Virus record (IMG/VR): IMGVR_UViG_3300021440_000082
Coordinates: 1-33,017 of that record
Strand: one strand, 5' to 3'
Origin: a virus
Length of the DNA stretch: 33,017 nucleotides
Numbering within the stretch: position 1 is the stretch's first letter; the number at the start of each line of letters is the position of its first letter. Made by a program: the position numbers and the translations under genes. A model generated the notes under the pieces. It saw only the letters and a list, made by a program, of their open reading frames with translations. It ran no database searches and was not told the origin of the DNA. Shown one piece after another: positions 1 to 6,465 of the stretch.

Positions 1-1
1 C

Positions 2-616
2 GACCTCATCCAGGAAGGCAACATCGGCTTGATGAAAGCCGTCGAGCGTTTCGACCATAACCGCGGATACCGGTTTTCGACGTACGCGTCCTGGTGGATC
101 CGTCACGCGATTAGCCGCGCGTTGGCGGACAAGGGGCGAGCCGTGCGAATTCCAGTACACATGCTCGACACCTATAACCGCGTGGCGCGCGCGACGCAGA
201 CGATCATCGCGCGGACTGGTCACGAGCCGTCTCTCGACGACCTGGAGAAGGAAACCGGGGTGCCACTCGAGAAGCTAGAAAATGTTCGCGAGCTCTATGC
301 CGAAACACCGTTTTCGCTCGACCGTCCCGTGGGAGACGAAGACGGTCGGCGCTTCATCGACTTCCTTGTCGAGGACGACGCCGCGTCTCCGTACGATAAC
401 CTTGCCGCATCGAGGTGGTCGGCGGAAGTCCGTCGATTGCTCCTCACTCTCACTCCGATAGAGTCACGAGTCCTCCGCTGGCGCTTCGGTCTCGACAACG
501 AGGAGGAACTCACGCTGAAGGAGATCGGTGACAAGTACAGCCTGTCTCGTGAACGCATCCGCCAGCTTCAGGAGCAGGCCATCGGCAAGATTCGTCGGAA
601 GATTCGTGACTTCTGA
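2..616 (+). CDS. RNA polymerase sigma-70 family factor, 5'-truncated by window edge
   Basis: This is a sigma-70 family factor that directs RNA polymerase to promoters. The 204 visible residues begin in region 2 ([12 protein letters not shown], then [19 protein letters not shown], the core-binding and -10 recognition part). A region 3 follows at about residues 45-110 ([12 protein letters not shown], then [12 protein letters not shown]), and a C-terminal region 4 helix-turn-helix ends the protein ([20 protein letters not shown]). The reading frame is open to base 2, so the start and region 1/2.1 lie outside the window. The protein is an RpoD/RpoH-type (group 2 or 3) factor, not an ECF, because region 3 is present. 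Its stop is two bases from the stop of the convergent minus-strand gene, with no terminator or phage end between them. It may therefore be phage-encoded. The alternative is a host gene at an eroded prophage edge. Family assignment is sure; ownership is not. Confidence 0.95.
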   Translation, partial: DLIQEGNIGLMKAVERFDHNRGYRFSTYASWWIRHAISRALADKGRAVRIPVHMLDTYNRVARATQTIIARTGHEPSLDDLEKETGVPLEKLENVRELYAETPFSLDRPVGDEDGRRFIDFLVEDDAASPYDNLAASRWSAEVRRLLLTLTPIESRVLRWRFGLDNEEELTLKEIGDKYSLSRERIRQLQEQAIGKIRRKIRDF

Positions 617-618
617 AA

Positions 619-1041
619 TCAGGACTTGCCGGCGCGTGAGGGGAGCTTCGGCCGCGGCGGAGTATCCTCAGCGAACTCGCGGCACAGCCTGTCGATCTCG
701 GCTGCATCGCGGAGTTTGATCTCGCGGATTACAGCTGTCGTCTCCTGCCAGTCCTGATCCGTCGGAGGAACGGCGGGGCGCCCGCTCTTCAGCGCGAGCG
801 CGTATCGGGCCAGCCCAATAGACCTCGCGCTCCGCTTGACCTCCTGCACGAGATCCTCCTGCAGGGCATCGTACGCTTTGTCGCGGACCTCTAAATCCGC
901 CTCGAGTTTCAAGATCCGGTCGGAATGCTCTTTCTCCCGCCGCAGCGTCTGCCAGCACAAGCCAGCGAGGAGCGCGGAGATCACCCATCCCGTGAGGCCG
1001 GGAACATCTGGCAGCCCGCTCGGTAGCGGCAGCGGGTTCAT
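619..1041 (-). CDS. Small membrane-anchored coiled-coil protein (i-spanin-like architecture)
   Basis: This 140-residue protein has one N-terminal hydrophobic segment (about residues 17-32, TGWVISALLAGLCW). A charged, heptad-like helix follows (about 36-72, rich in K/E/D/L) and then a polar C-terminus. A short N-terminus, one membrane helix and a coiled coil outside match inner-membrane spanins (Rz-like), but no sequence family is recognised, so this is only a layout argument. The ATG overlaps the stop of the upstream gene by four bases (ATGA), so the two are probably co-translated. It is the last gene of a two-gene minus-strand unit that converges on the sigma factor. It could equally be a small phage accessory membrane protein. 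Confidence 0.6.
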   Translation of the reverse strand: MNPLPLPSGLPDVPGLTGWVISALLAGLCWQTLRREKEHSDRILKLEADLEVRDKAYDALQEDLVQEVKRSARSIGLARYALALKSGRPAVPPTDQDWQETTAVIREIKLRDAAEIDRLCREFAEDTPPRPKLPSRAGKS

Positions 1042-1358
1042 GCGGAGCCGTTGCCGTTCGTCGGCAAGATCAGAGAGTGCCGCTCGGGCTGATCGAGTAC
1101 GTGCGACACCGCCTGCAGCGACCGTTCGATCCGGTGCACTCGGCTACCCAGATCGTCGAACTCCGGGATCGTCGCGTTCAATCGATCGGTGAGCGTGTGC
1201 TGTGCGTGCATCACGTGTGTGAGCTGCCGACGTACGTACCGGATTTCTGCGACGATCGTCTCGATCGTCGACGGCGCGCCGTCGTCGGGCGGCGGCGGCA
1301 GCGAGCTCGGCTGAAGTCGCGCGGTCAGGGTATCCCGGTCGTCGTGCTCGTGGGGCAT
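1038..1358 (-). CDS. Small acidic/amphipathic helical protein, unknown function
   Basis: This predicted 106-residue protein starts MPHEHDDRDTL. Longer in-frame extensions exist (ATG at 1376, or further upstream to 1565), but their residues are Pro/Arg-rich and look non-coding, so the ATG at 1358 is preferred. The middle (about residues 30-90) is helical with leucine/valine spacing typical of a coiled coil (TIETIVAEIRYVRRQLTHVM). The C-terminus is polar. No family is recognised. It overlaps the downstream membrane protein by ATGA. It is transcribed divergently from the plus-strand gene at 1544, so the roughly 185 bases between them probably hold promoters for both directions. Confidence 0.5.
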   Translation of the reverse strand: MPHEHDDRDTLTARLQPSSLPPPPDDGAPSTIETIVAEIRYVRRQLTHVMHAQHTLTDRLNATIPEFDDLGSRVHRIERSLQAVSHVLDQPERHSLILPTNGNGSA

Positions 1359-1507
1359 CAGCGTTGCTCGGAGCATGCCGCGCGGCTGTGAGACTGCCCC
1401 CGCCGGGGTAGCCCTGCCAGGAGTCGTCCGCGGTGCGGGGTCCGAGGGATGGTCGGAGCGGGGCGGGAGGCGGATGCGAACTTTTTTCGGAAATCGACCT
1501 GGTCCCC

Positions 1508-1526
1508 CTTGCGCTGCCCGGGCAGC
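1508..1526 (+). promoter_or_regulatory. 19-bp repeated element with perfect 14-bp palindrome (copy 1)
   Basis: CTTGCGCTGCCCGGGCAGC occurs here and again at 2319-2337. Bases 1513-1526 (GCTGCCCGGGCAGC) are a perfect inverted repeat. It lies 17 bases before the first gene of the plus-strand island. Identical position-specific flanks (CTTGC on the left) in both copies argue against chance. Candidate operator; the small ribbon-helix-helix protein encoded between the two copies is the natural candidate binder. Confidence 0.5.
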
Positions 1527-1541
1527 GGGTATAGGTATAGG
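1509..1541 (+). promoter_or_regulatory. Possible promoter for the plus-strand island
   Basis: A TTGCGC hexamer at 1509-1514 is followed after 15 bases by TATAGG (1530-1535), and a second TATAGG lies at 1536-1541, directly before the ATG at 1544. The 15-base spacing is short for a sigma-70 promoter. The spacer consists of the palindrome described separately, so a protein bound there could block the promoter. The reading as a promoter is inference. Confidence 0.3.
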
Positions 1542-1543
1542 GC

Positions 1544-2008
1544 ATGAACTACGCGCAAACGGCACTCGCTCTGAACAGCAACGGCTCCGAACTGCTCGCT
1601 CTCCTGGCCCCGATGGGGGATGCGGCGGAAGGGTATAATATCAAGGTCGTGGGACAGGATTGGGAGAACGAGACGACGATCGTTCGTTTCGAAGACGGCT
1701 CGGCCTTGGCGTTCTCCGGATCGGATGTGCGGGTGGTCGGGCCGCGAAAGGCGGCGGTCACTCTCACCGCGTACAACATGGGCGGCGACGCCACCGAGTC
1801 TGATTTCGACTCGTTCGCCGCTTACGTTGCTGAGCACATCGACGAGCGCACCGGGCTCGACGTCACGGTCGACCAATTCCGGTTCGAGGGATCGGGCGTG
1901 GCGAAGGATCGTATCGAAGCGGCCTCGGACGACGACCGCGAGACGATCCAAGGGGCGCTGCGAGGTCTATGGGACGACTGGTGCTCCAGCGGCGCGGAGA
2001 TCGCCTGA
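1544..2008 (+). CDS. Acidic protein of unknown function (plus-strand island)
   Basis: This 154-residue acidic protein starts MNYAQTALALNS. The first half alternates short hydrophobic and polar runs typical of beta strands (YNIKVVGQDW, ETTIVRFEDG, ALAFSGSDVRVV). The second half is helical and rich in Asp/Glu, ending in a WDDW motif. It has no signal peptide, no membrane segment and no recognised domain. The ATG has no strong ribosome binding site; the upstream bases hold the palindromic element and a TATAGG repeat. A good intrinsic terminator follows the stop. Orientation opposite to the late operon, with its own control signals, suggests an accessory (moron-type) or regulatory gene. Confidence 0.75.
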   Translation: MNYAQTALALNSNGSELLALLAPMGDAAEGYNIKVVGQDWENETTIVRFEDGSALAFSGSDVRVVGPRKAAVTLTAYNMGGDATESDFDSFAAYVAEHIDERTGLDVTVDQFRFEGSGVAKDRIEAASDDDRETIQGALRGLWDDWCSSGAEIA

Positions 2009-2039
2009 TCAACACTGTCACCGTACATGCGGGGCCCCG

Positions 2040-2069
2040 CCCCTCCGGTCCAGGCCGGAGGGGCTTTCT
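2040..2069 (+). terminator. Rho-independent terminator
   Basis: A perfect 9-bp stem (CCCCTCCGG, 2040-2048, pairing with CCGGAGGGG, 2055-2063) has a 6-base loop and is followed by CTTTCT. It lies 32 bases after the stop of the 1544 gene and just before the next gene, so it should separate or attenuate transcription between the two. Confidence 0.75.
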
Positions 2070-2084
2070 GGCTGAAAGGACCGA

Positions 2085-2303
2085 ATGGCCCACAAGAAAA
2101 CCGCCGCCCACTCCCGCTCCGGAACCGTACAGACCAAGGCCGAACGACGCGCGCGCGGCAAGCGACGGATCGAGATCGAAATGGATGAGGACTTACTACA
2201 AGCGCTCGACGCCCTCTGCGCCATCTCCGGGCGCAACCGGTCCGAGGCGATCCGGGATCTGCTCCTTGCCGCCGCGGGGAGGCCGGGGAAGAAATCTGAG
2301 TGA
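2085..2303 (+). CDS. Ribbon-helix-helix (CopG/Arc-type) DNA-binding protein
   Basis: This 72-residue protein has a basic N-terminus (residues 1-27) and then a classical ribbon-helix-helix core: a strand RRIEIEMD, helix 1 DLLQALDALCAIS, a GRNRSE turn and helix 2 EAIRDLLLAAA. Such proteins dimerise, put the paired strand into the major groove and act as small repressors, often on their own operon or as antitoxins. The ATG is preceded by an AAAGGA ribosome binding site. No toxin-like partner is obvious; the neighbours at 1544 and 2397 are unknown. Two copies of a palindromic 19-bp element lie on either side, making autoregulation plausible. Family call is firm; target and role are inferred. Confidence 0.88.
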   Translation: MAHKKTAAHSRSGTVQTKAERRARGKRRIEIEMDEDLLQALDALCAISGRNRSEAIRDLLLAAAGRPGKKSE

Positions 2304-2318
2304 TGCTGTCGGTCGTGT

Positions 2319-2337
2319 CTTGCGCTGCCCGGGCAGC
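2319..2337 (+). promoter_or_regulatory. 19-bp repeated element with perfect 14-bp palindrome (copy 2)
   Basis: This is an identical copy of the 1508-1526 element, with its palindrome at 2324-2337. It starts 15 bases after the stop of the ribbon-helix-helix gene and lies 59 bases before the ATG of the next gene. No convincing -10 box follows it at normal spacing, so it is more likely a protein-binding or structured site than a core promoter. Confidence 0.45.
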
Positions 2338-2345
2338 TCCGACTC

Positions 2346-2370
2346 GCCCCAGAGCCCACGGGCCTGGGGC
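2346..2370 (+). promoter_or_regulatory. Hairpin in the leader of the 2397 gene
   Basis: GCCCCAG (2346-2352) pairs with CTGGGGC (2364-2370), and an inner GCC/GGC pair extends the stem. No T-tract follows, so it is a weak terminator at best. It sits between copy 2 of the palindromic element and the strong ribosome binding site of the next gene, so attenuation or a 5'-UTR role is possible. Confidence 0.35.
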
Positions 2371-2396
2371 TCGCGGCGTTAGGAGGACACGAAAAG

Positions 2397-2651
2397 ATGG
2401 CTACGTACATCCACAGTTTTCAGGACCTACGCACGTGGGTTCTCAACGCGAACCCCGGTAACATCGTCGCCGAGCGCGAGACAGGCGCGAACAGCGGCCC
2501 GGCGGATACGGTAGGCGATGTGGCCCGGGCGCTACGTGACGCGCCGACCGCGAACGGTTACGTTCTGCGCTTTGTCGTCGTAGCCGTCCAGCTCGCGGTG
2601 AGCGTCGTCCGCACCGCCGCGGACCATTGCACCGCTCGCGGTACAGTGTGA
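2397..2651 (+). CDS. Small protein of unknown function (plus-strand island)
   Basis: This predicted 84-residue protein starts MATYIHSFQDLRTW. It has the best ribosome binding site in the area (TTAGGAGG nine bases before the ATG), which is the main evidence for it. The N-terminal 55 residues look like an ordinary soluble protein. The C-terminal stretch from about residue 56 contains a hydrophobic run (FVVVAVQLAVSVV) and lies antisense to the end of the minus-strand fibre gene (overlap 2558-2651). Either one 3' end is mis-called or the genes truly overlap tail to tail. No family is recognised. Confidence 0.6.
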   Translation: MATYIHSFQDLRTWVLNANPGNIVAERETGANSGPADTVGDVARALRDAPTANGYVLRFVVVAVQLAVSVVRTAADHCTARGTV

Positions 2652-4567
2652 GCTACGACGCTCGTCGTAGTCCGTGCGGGGCGCATCGTGAACGTCACGT
2701 CAGCCGGAACGACTCCCGTGCTGAGAGCGCTCCGCGAACTGCCGAGGGACGATGCGCGACCGCTCGCAGACAGCCCCGCTCGTGCGTACGCGGACGCGAG
2801 CGCTGCAGCTCTGCCCGTGACACCCGCCGCCGACACGGACGCGGAGGCGCGCGCTGCAGAGCAGGACTGCGCCCGTCCGGTGGCGGAGACGGTCGGCGCG
2901 GCGCGCACGGCGCCGAAGCTGGCCGCTCTCCCGCGTGCTGAGGCGCCGGCCGATGCTCGCGCCCCGTCGGCTCCACCGGCTCGAGCTGCAGCGGCAACAG
3001 AGCCCGACGCTTTGGGGCTGGCAGCGCCCGACATCCGGGGGCTCACGGAGATGCTGGCGAGCGCCCGAGCCGACGCAATGCCTCCGCCCCTCCCCGTCGT
3101 GCTCCCTGCGCCCGCTACTGCTCCTGCTGCCCTCCCTGCGGCTGCGCCCGAACCGCGCCCCGCGGCGCTCACCCCGGCTCCGGACCGTGCCGCGGCCGCC
3201 CCGGAGGCGCGAGCCGTCGCAGCGACGCCACCGCGCGCGTACGCTGACGCCGCTCCAGCGGCTCTTCCGGGCGCCCCGGACCCAGCGACCGCACCGGAGG
3301 CCCGGGACGCTCCGGCGCCCGATCCCCGGGCGACAGCGGACACGGAAGCAGCGCACCGAGCTGCTCCCCCTGAGCTCGCTCTGCCGGAGCACGAGACGGC
3401 CGCGCCCCCGCGCCCGGAGGCCCCTGCTGCTGCTCTCCCGGGCGCTCCCACGCTGCCCCCCCCACGGGCCGACGCGACGGATGCCGCGCGAGCTACAGCC
3501 GTCAGCCCCGCGCTGGTCCTCGGTGTGCCCGCCGACCCCTCGCGCCCTGCGGCTGTGACGGACGCCCCGGCGCGTGCCGAGGCCAATCCGCCCTGTCGGC
3601 CCTGCCCAGAGACAGTGGTCCCTGCAGAGACAGATCCCGCAGCGGCTCCCGCTCCGGCACCCGCTGCATTCCCGGAGAGGGACGGATCGTCAAAAAAACG
3701 GTTCGCGAGCCGCCATTGATCGCCTGGCCCGGCAAATGACCAAATCCTCTGGCCGCGCACGAGCTCAGGGAATTGAATCCGCTCTCCTCCAGCGTAGCCC
3801 CGGCGCCATTTCGGCGGCAGGATGCTCCCGCCGTACACGACGCTCGCGGAAGCGCGCGCGCTGCCCATGCCCGACCCGGCGCCGAAGGGGCCCGCCGGCG
3901 GCGCTGGGTCGAGCAGAACGACCCCGAGGGCAACGGTGGGGCCGGCGGCAGATTGAGTGAACGTCGCAGCAACCGGCGAAGCGGAAGCGAGCGTCTTTGC
4001 GACGATCACGGATTGCGCGGACCCGCCGCCGAATGACCACGCGTTGCCGACGAGGGACAGCCCGGATCCGGACGTGGGCACCGCTGCGCCGCTCGTGTCG
4101 AGTGCGAGCCCGATCAAGATCCCAGCAGCGGCGCTAGGCGTCATCAAACCGGACGTGATTGCGTCGGTCGCTGTCCCCGGAGCGGACTGATACTGTCCGG
4201 CGGAGGCTCCGACCACAGCAGATGTCGCTACTCCCGAAACCTCGACGAGAGCGAGACCTCGAAAATCCACGGACGAGCCGCCAAACCCGACTGTCGTCGT
4301 GACGTTTCCGCCGGCCGAGTTCGGCGCGACGAACGCGAAAATGCATTGGTGATTTGTGGGGTCGTTTGGGACCGTGGAGATGAGCTGAGATCCGTACGCC
4401 CCGCCCGCGTCATCCGAACACGTGAACGATGGGACTCCGCCGCCCGTCCCGCACGACCCGATCGCAACGAGAGCATTCCCTGGTGTGACCCCATTCCTTG
4501 TCACAAGTAGGGACGTAGCCGTGGCGGCTCCCGTCGAAGCTTCGCTGAATCCGACGACGGTTCCCAC
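2558..4567 (-). CDS. Tail-fibre/adhesin-like protein with about sixteen 18-residue repeats
   Basis: This 669-residue protein is the last gene of the late operon. It has three parts. Residues 1-225 form a Gly/Ser/Thr/Val-rich beta-type domain with scattered cysteines. Residues 225-300 are a linker with an aromatic patch (PPKWRRGYAGG, IQFPELVRGQRIW). Residues 320-618 are low-complexity Ala/Ser/Gly/Arg organised as 18-residue repeats of the type x-G-R-A-S-x-x-x-A-x-R-A-x-A-x-V-S-A. Arginines alternate at 8 and 10 residues with few exceptions. The last 50 residues are Thr/Val/Arg-rich. The start is GTG at 4567, six bases after the previous stop; no ATG is available. Position beside other fibre genes supports a host-contact role. 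The antisense strand is also open over the repeats, a by-product of the GC-rich codons. Confidence 0.8.
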   Translation of the reverse strand: MGTVVGFSEASTGAATATSLLVTRNGVTPGNALVAIGSCGTGGGVPSFTCSDDAGGAYGSQLISTVPNDPTNHQCIFAFVAPNSAGGNVTTTVGFGGSSVDFRGLALVEVSGVATSAVVGASAGQYQSAPGTATDAITSGLMTPSAAAGILIGLALDTSGAAVPTSGSGLSLVGNAWSFGGGSAQSVIVAKTLASASPVAATFTQSAAGPTVALGVVLLDPAPPAGPFGAGSGMGSARASASVVYGGSILPPKWRRGYAGGERIQFPELVRGQRIWSFAGPGDQWRLANRFFDDPSLSGNAAGAGAGAAAGSVSAGTTVSGQGRQGGLASARAGASVTAAGREGSAGTPRTSAGLTAVARAASVASARGGGSVGAPGRAAAGASGRGGAAVSCSGRASSGGAARCAASVSAVARGSGAGASRASGAVAGSGAPGRAAGAASAYARGGVAATARASGAAAARSGAGVSAAGRGSGAAAGRAAGAVAGAGSTTGRGGGIASARALASISVSPRMSGAASPKASGSVAAAARAGGADGARASAGASARGRAASFGAVRAAPTVSATGRAQSCSAARASASVSAAGVTGRAAALASAYARAGLSASGRASSLGSSRSALSTGVVPADVTFTMRPARTTTSVVAHTVPRAVQWSAAVRTTLTASWTATTTKRRT
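2714..3610 (-). repeat. Degenerate 54-bp (18-residue) tandem repeats inside the fibre gene
   Basis: About sixteen units of 54 bp, some lengthened by 9-12 bp, encode residues 320-618 of the fibre protein. Conservation is at protein level (Gly-Arg, Arg, Val-Ser-Ala positions), with codons diverged, so the array is old or under selection for the protein pattern. Confidence 0.8.
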
Positions 4568-4573
4568 AGCGGG

Positions 4574-5398
4574 TCACTGCTTCCCGATCAGCAGGCCGCC
4601 CTGGATATTGCCGCTCGTCGTCGCGCTGCAGAGCACCATGATCGAGAGGCACGAGTCATCGAAGATCCGCTGTAGCCCCGTCCCGAATGCGTCGAGAGTG
4701 ACACCGACGTTCGCTAGCCCAAGCCCGACGCTGCTCAATCTGCGGAGCAGCGTCACGCCGACATCTCCGGCAGTGCCGGAGGACACAGAGCACGTGAGTG
4801 ACGTGACTTGCCGAATCCCGGGAGTCGACGCAGTACCCGGGACGAACGGCGCCATTTGTCCGACCGTCTCTGCGTTCGCGGGATGGGTGTACGTCCACGT
4901 TCTCCCCGTGTTTCCGGCGGCGTCAACACCGGTCAGCGTCCACGTAGCGCCGGTAGCGCCGGGGGCCGTGTAGATCTCGACCCATGGCTCGACGTCCGCT
5001 CCGCTGTTCGGGTCGCGTCCGCTCGGCAGGGCTCCAGGAGTCGTCACCGCCTGCGCGGTGAGCGTCGTCGTATTGAAGCCGCTGCACGCCCAGAGCCGAT
5101 CATAGATCTCGACGCTCCCCACGACGCTCGACTTAAGCCCGATTACTCCGGCGAGGTACGCGAGCGACGGACTGGCCGGGTTCGTGTACGGGACCGCTCC
5201 CGCCGTCGCGGCGGTCGGGACGTATCCCGACCCGGCGGAGAATGCGGGCGGAGAGGCGCCGGCAATGGGCCATCCCGCGACCTTCCACATGCTGTGAAAC
5301 GTAGCCGCGCCTTCCGTAGTTTGGCTCGGCTTGTAGATCCGCATGAACTGCCCATTGTTTAGGGCAGCGACGAGATCGCTTTCGCTGTAGACCGGCAC
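4574..5398 (-). CDS. Phage structural protein, probable tail-fibre or minor tail component
   Basis: This 274-residue protein starts with GTG (MPVYSESDLVAALNNG) after a clear GGAGG site. Residues 1-45 look like an alpha/beta attachment segment (LNNGQFMRIYKPS). The remainder is Gly/Ser/Thr/Val-rich, as in beta-sandwich virion proteins, with a Trp-bearing stretch near the middle (WVEIYTAPGATGATWTL) and two cysteines near the end. No named family is recognised with confidence. It sits three bases from the stop of the previous gene and six from the next start, so it is a tightly packed member of the receptor-binding end of the operon. Confidence 0.7.
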   Translation of the reverse strand: MPVYSESDLVAALNNGQFMRIYKPSQTTEGAATFHSMWKVAGWPIAGASPPAFSAGSGYVPTAATAGAVPYTNPASPSLAYLAGVIGLKSSVVGSVEIYDRLWACSGFNTTTLTAQAVTTPGALPSGRDPNSGADVEPWVEIYTAPGATGATWTLTGVDAAGNTGRTWTYTHPANAETVGQMAPFVPGTASTPGIRQVTSLTCSVSSGTAGDVGVTLLRRLSSVGLGLANVGVTLDAFGTGLQRIFDDSCLSIMVLCSATTSGNIQGGLLIGKQ

Positions 5399-5401
5399 AG
5401 C

Positions 5402-6121
5402 TCACGCCTCCGCGAAGGTCGTGCTCGTGTTCAGTGACGGCGTGATCCCGGAGCCGACCGTGAGCGGAGTGACTTTCTGGTACCTGCCTGCTCCGACGGC
5501 GGTGATGTCCAGCGTTGCGCCGCCGGAAGTCGCCGAGATCGTAATGGTGTCTGCATCCGGCGTCGTTTTGACGAAATAGACGATGCCCTCCGTGATCCCA
5601 GTTGGCAGGGCTTGATCGGTGGTTGCCCAGAAGACGATTTCGTCGAGCGCAGTGAGCCCGTGGCCCGGGAGCTTCATCGTATCCCCGGCGGTGTCCGTCG
5701 CCGTGAACGGCTTCATCGCCGTCCCGATCGCTCCGTACCGGCGGAACTTCGTCGCGCCGGTCGAAGCGTCGCCGATCGAGAAAAACCGAGCAGTCTGGGG
5801 AGACCCTGTGTTCTGCGGGAACCCGATCGCGGAAATCGGAACGACCGCCCCACCCGACACGGTGAACCCAGCACCAGAGCGAGCGATCGGCGTGCGGGCA
5901 TAGCCCGTGTACGTGCACTCATTCGTCGACTGATTCGCCCCTGTCTGGTCCGGGAGCGCAGTGTGCAGCGCGACGTAGTAGTTGCCTGCGGCTGTCGAGC
6001 CGCGTAGACCCGTGGCGTCACCGAGTCCAGCGGCCGTCGTGTTCGTGAATTCGAGGGCGAGCTCTTCGTTCCGCCACACAGTGGTCTTCATGACCGCAGC
6101 GTGAGAGCCGGGCGCACGCAT
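5402..6121 (-). CDS. Phage tail fibre-type protein
   Basis: This 239-residue protein has an N-terminal segment resembling a widespread phage tail protein family: a short helix (MKTTVWRNEELALEF), then YYVALHTALPDQTG, STNECTYTGYARTPIAR and GFPQNTG. The C-terminal half (about 125-239) is a Thr/Gly-rich beta domain with an APDADTITIS-like strand pattern. The ATG at 6121 has a GAGGG site at good spacing. The ATG at 6091 matches the usual start of the family better in sequence but has no site, so the first ten residues may be an extension. It lies between a small beta protein and the next fibre gene and probably forms part of the tail fibre or its attachment. Confidence 0.75.
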   Translation of the reverse strand: MRAPGSHAAVMKTTVWRNEELALEFTNTTAAGLGDATGLRGSTAAGNYYVALHTALPDQTGANQSTNECTYTGYARTPIARSGAGFTVSGGAVVPISAIGFPQNTGSPQTARFFSIGDASTGATKFRRYGAIGTAMKPFTATDTAGDTMKLPGHGLTALDEIVFWATTDQALPTGITEGIVYFVKTTPDADTITISATSGGATLDITAVGAGRYQKVTPLTVGSGITPSLNTSTTFAEA

Positions 6122-6130
6122 GACCCTCGC

Positions 6131-6457
6131 TCATATTGTCTGGAGCAGCGCTTCTCCGGACACTCTCTCGCCAGATGGGTGCACGGTGATCACTCGAATT
6201 AGGCGGATCTCACGCCGAGGGCAGTCGCTGCCGTCAGCAGAGAACGTGTGCGTTGCCTTCGCTGAGCTGGCAGTTTGCTCGGAAAGAGTGGCCGGCCATT
6301 GCACCTTCTCCCCGTCGATATTCTCGACCTCGAAGTGAGCGGACGTCGCCGTCGTGAAGTCGGGAGGGTCAACGTCGGTCGCATCACGGACCAGGACGGC
6401 CTGCAGGGTGTACGGCGCCGCGACGCCCTGGAGCACTCGTATTTCGGACCTGGCCAT
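6131..6457 (-). CDS. Small beta-rich phage structural protein
   Basis: This 108-residue protein starts MARSEIRVLQGVAAPY. Alternating hydrophobic strands (TLQAVLVRD, AHFEVENIDG, REIRLIRVITVHPSG) and its size fit an immunoglobulin-like or baseplate-upper-protein-like fold, but no family is recognised. It lies between the endolysin and the fibre genes, in a region that mixes lysis and host-contact functions. No strong ribosome binding site is seen, so translation may rely on coupling with the endolysin gene, eight bases upstream. Confidence 0.6.
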   Translation of the reverse strand: MARSEIRVLQGVAAPYTLQAVLVRDATDVDPPDFTTATSAHFEVENIDGEKVQWPATLSEQTASSAKATHTFSADGSDCPRREIRLIRVITVHPSGERVSGEALLQTI

Positions 6458-6465
6458 GTCGCAAT

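Noticed and set aside
2688-3719. Long plus-strand frame (343 codons, Pro/Ala-rich) opposite the fibre repeats
   Set aside because: It is the mirror of the Ala/Ser/Gly/Arg repeats on the minus strand, lacks a ribosome binding site and has no domain. The minus frame has a structured N-terminal domain and fits the operon.
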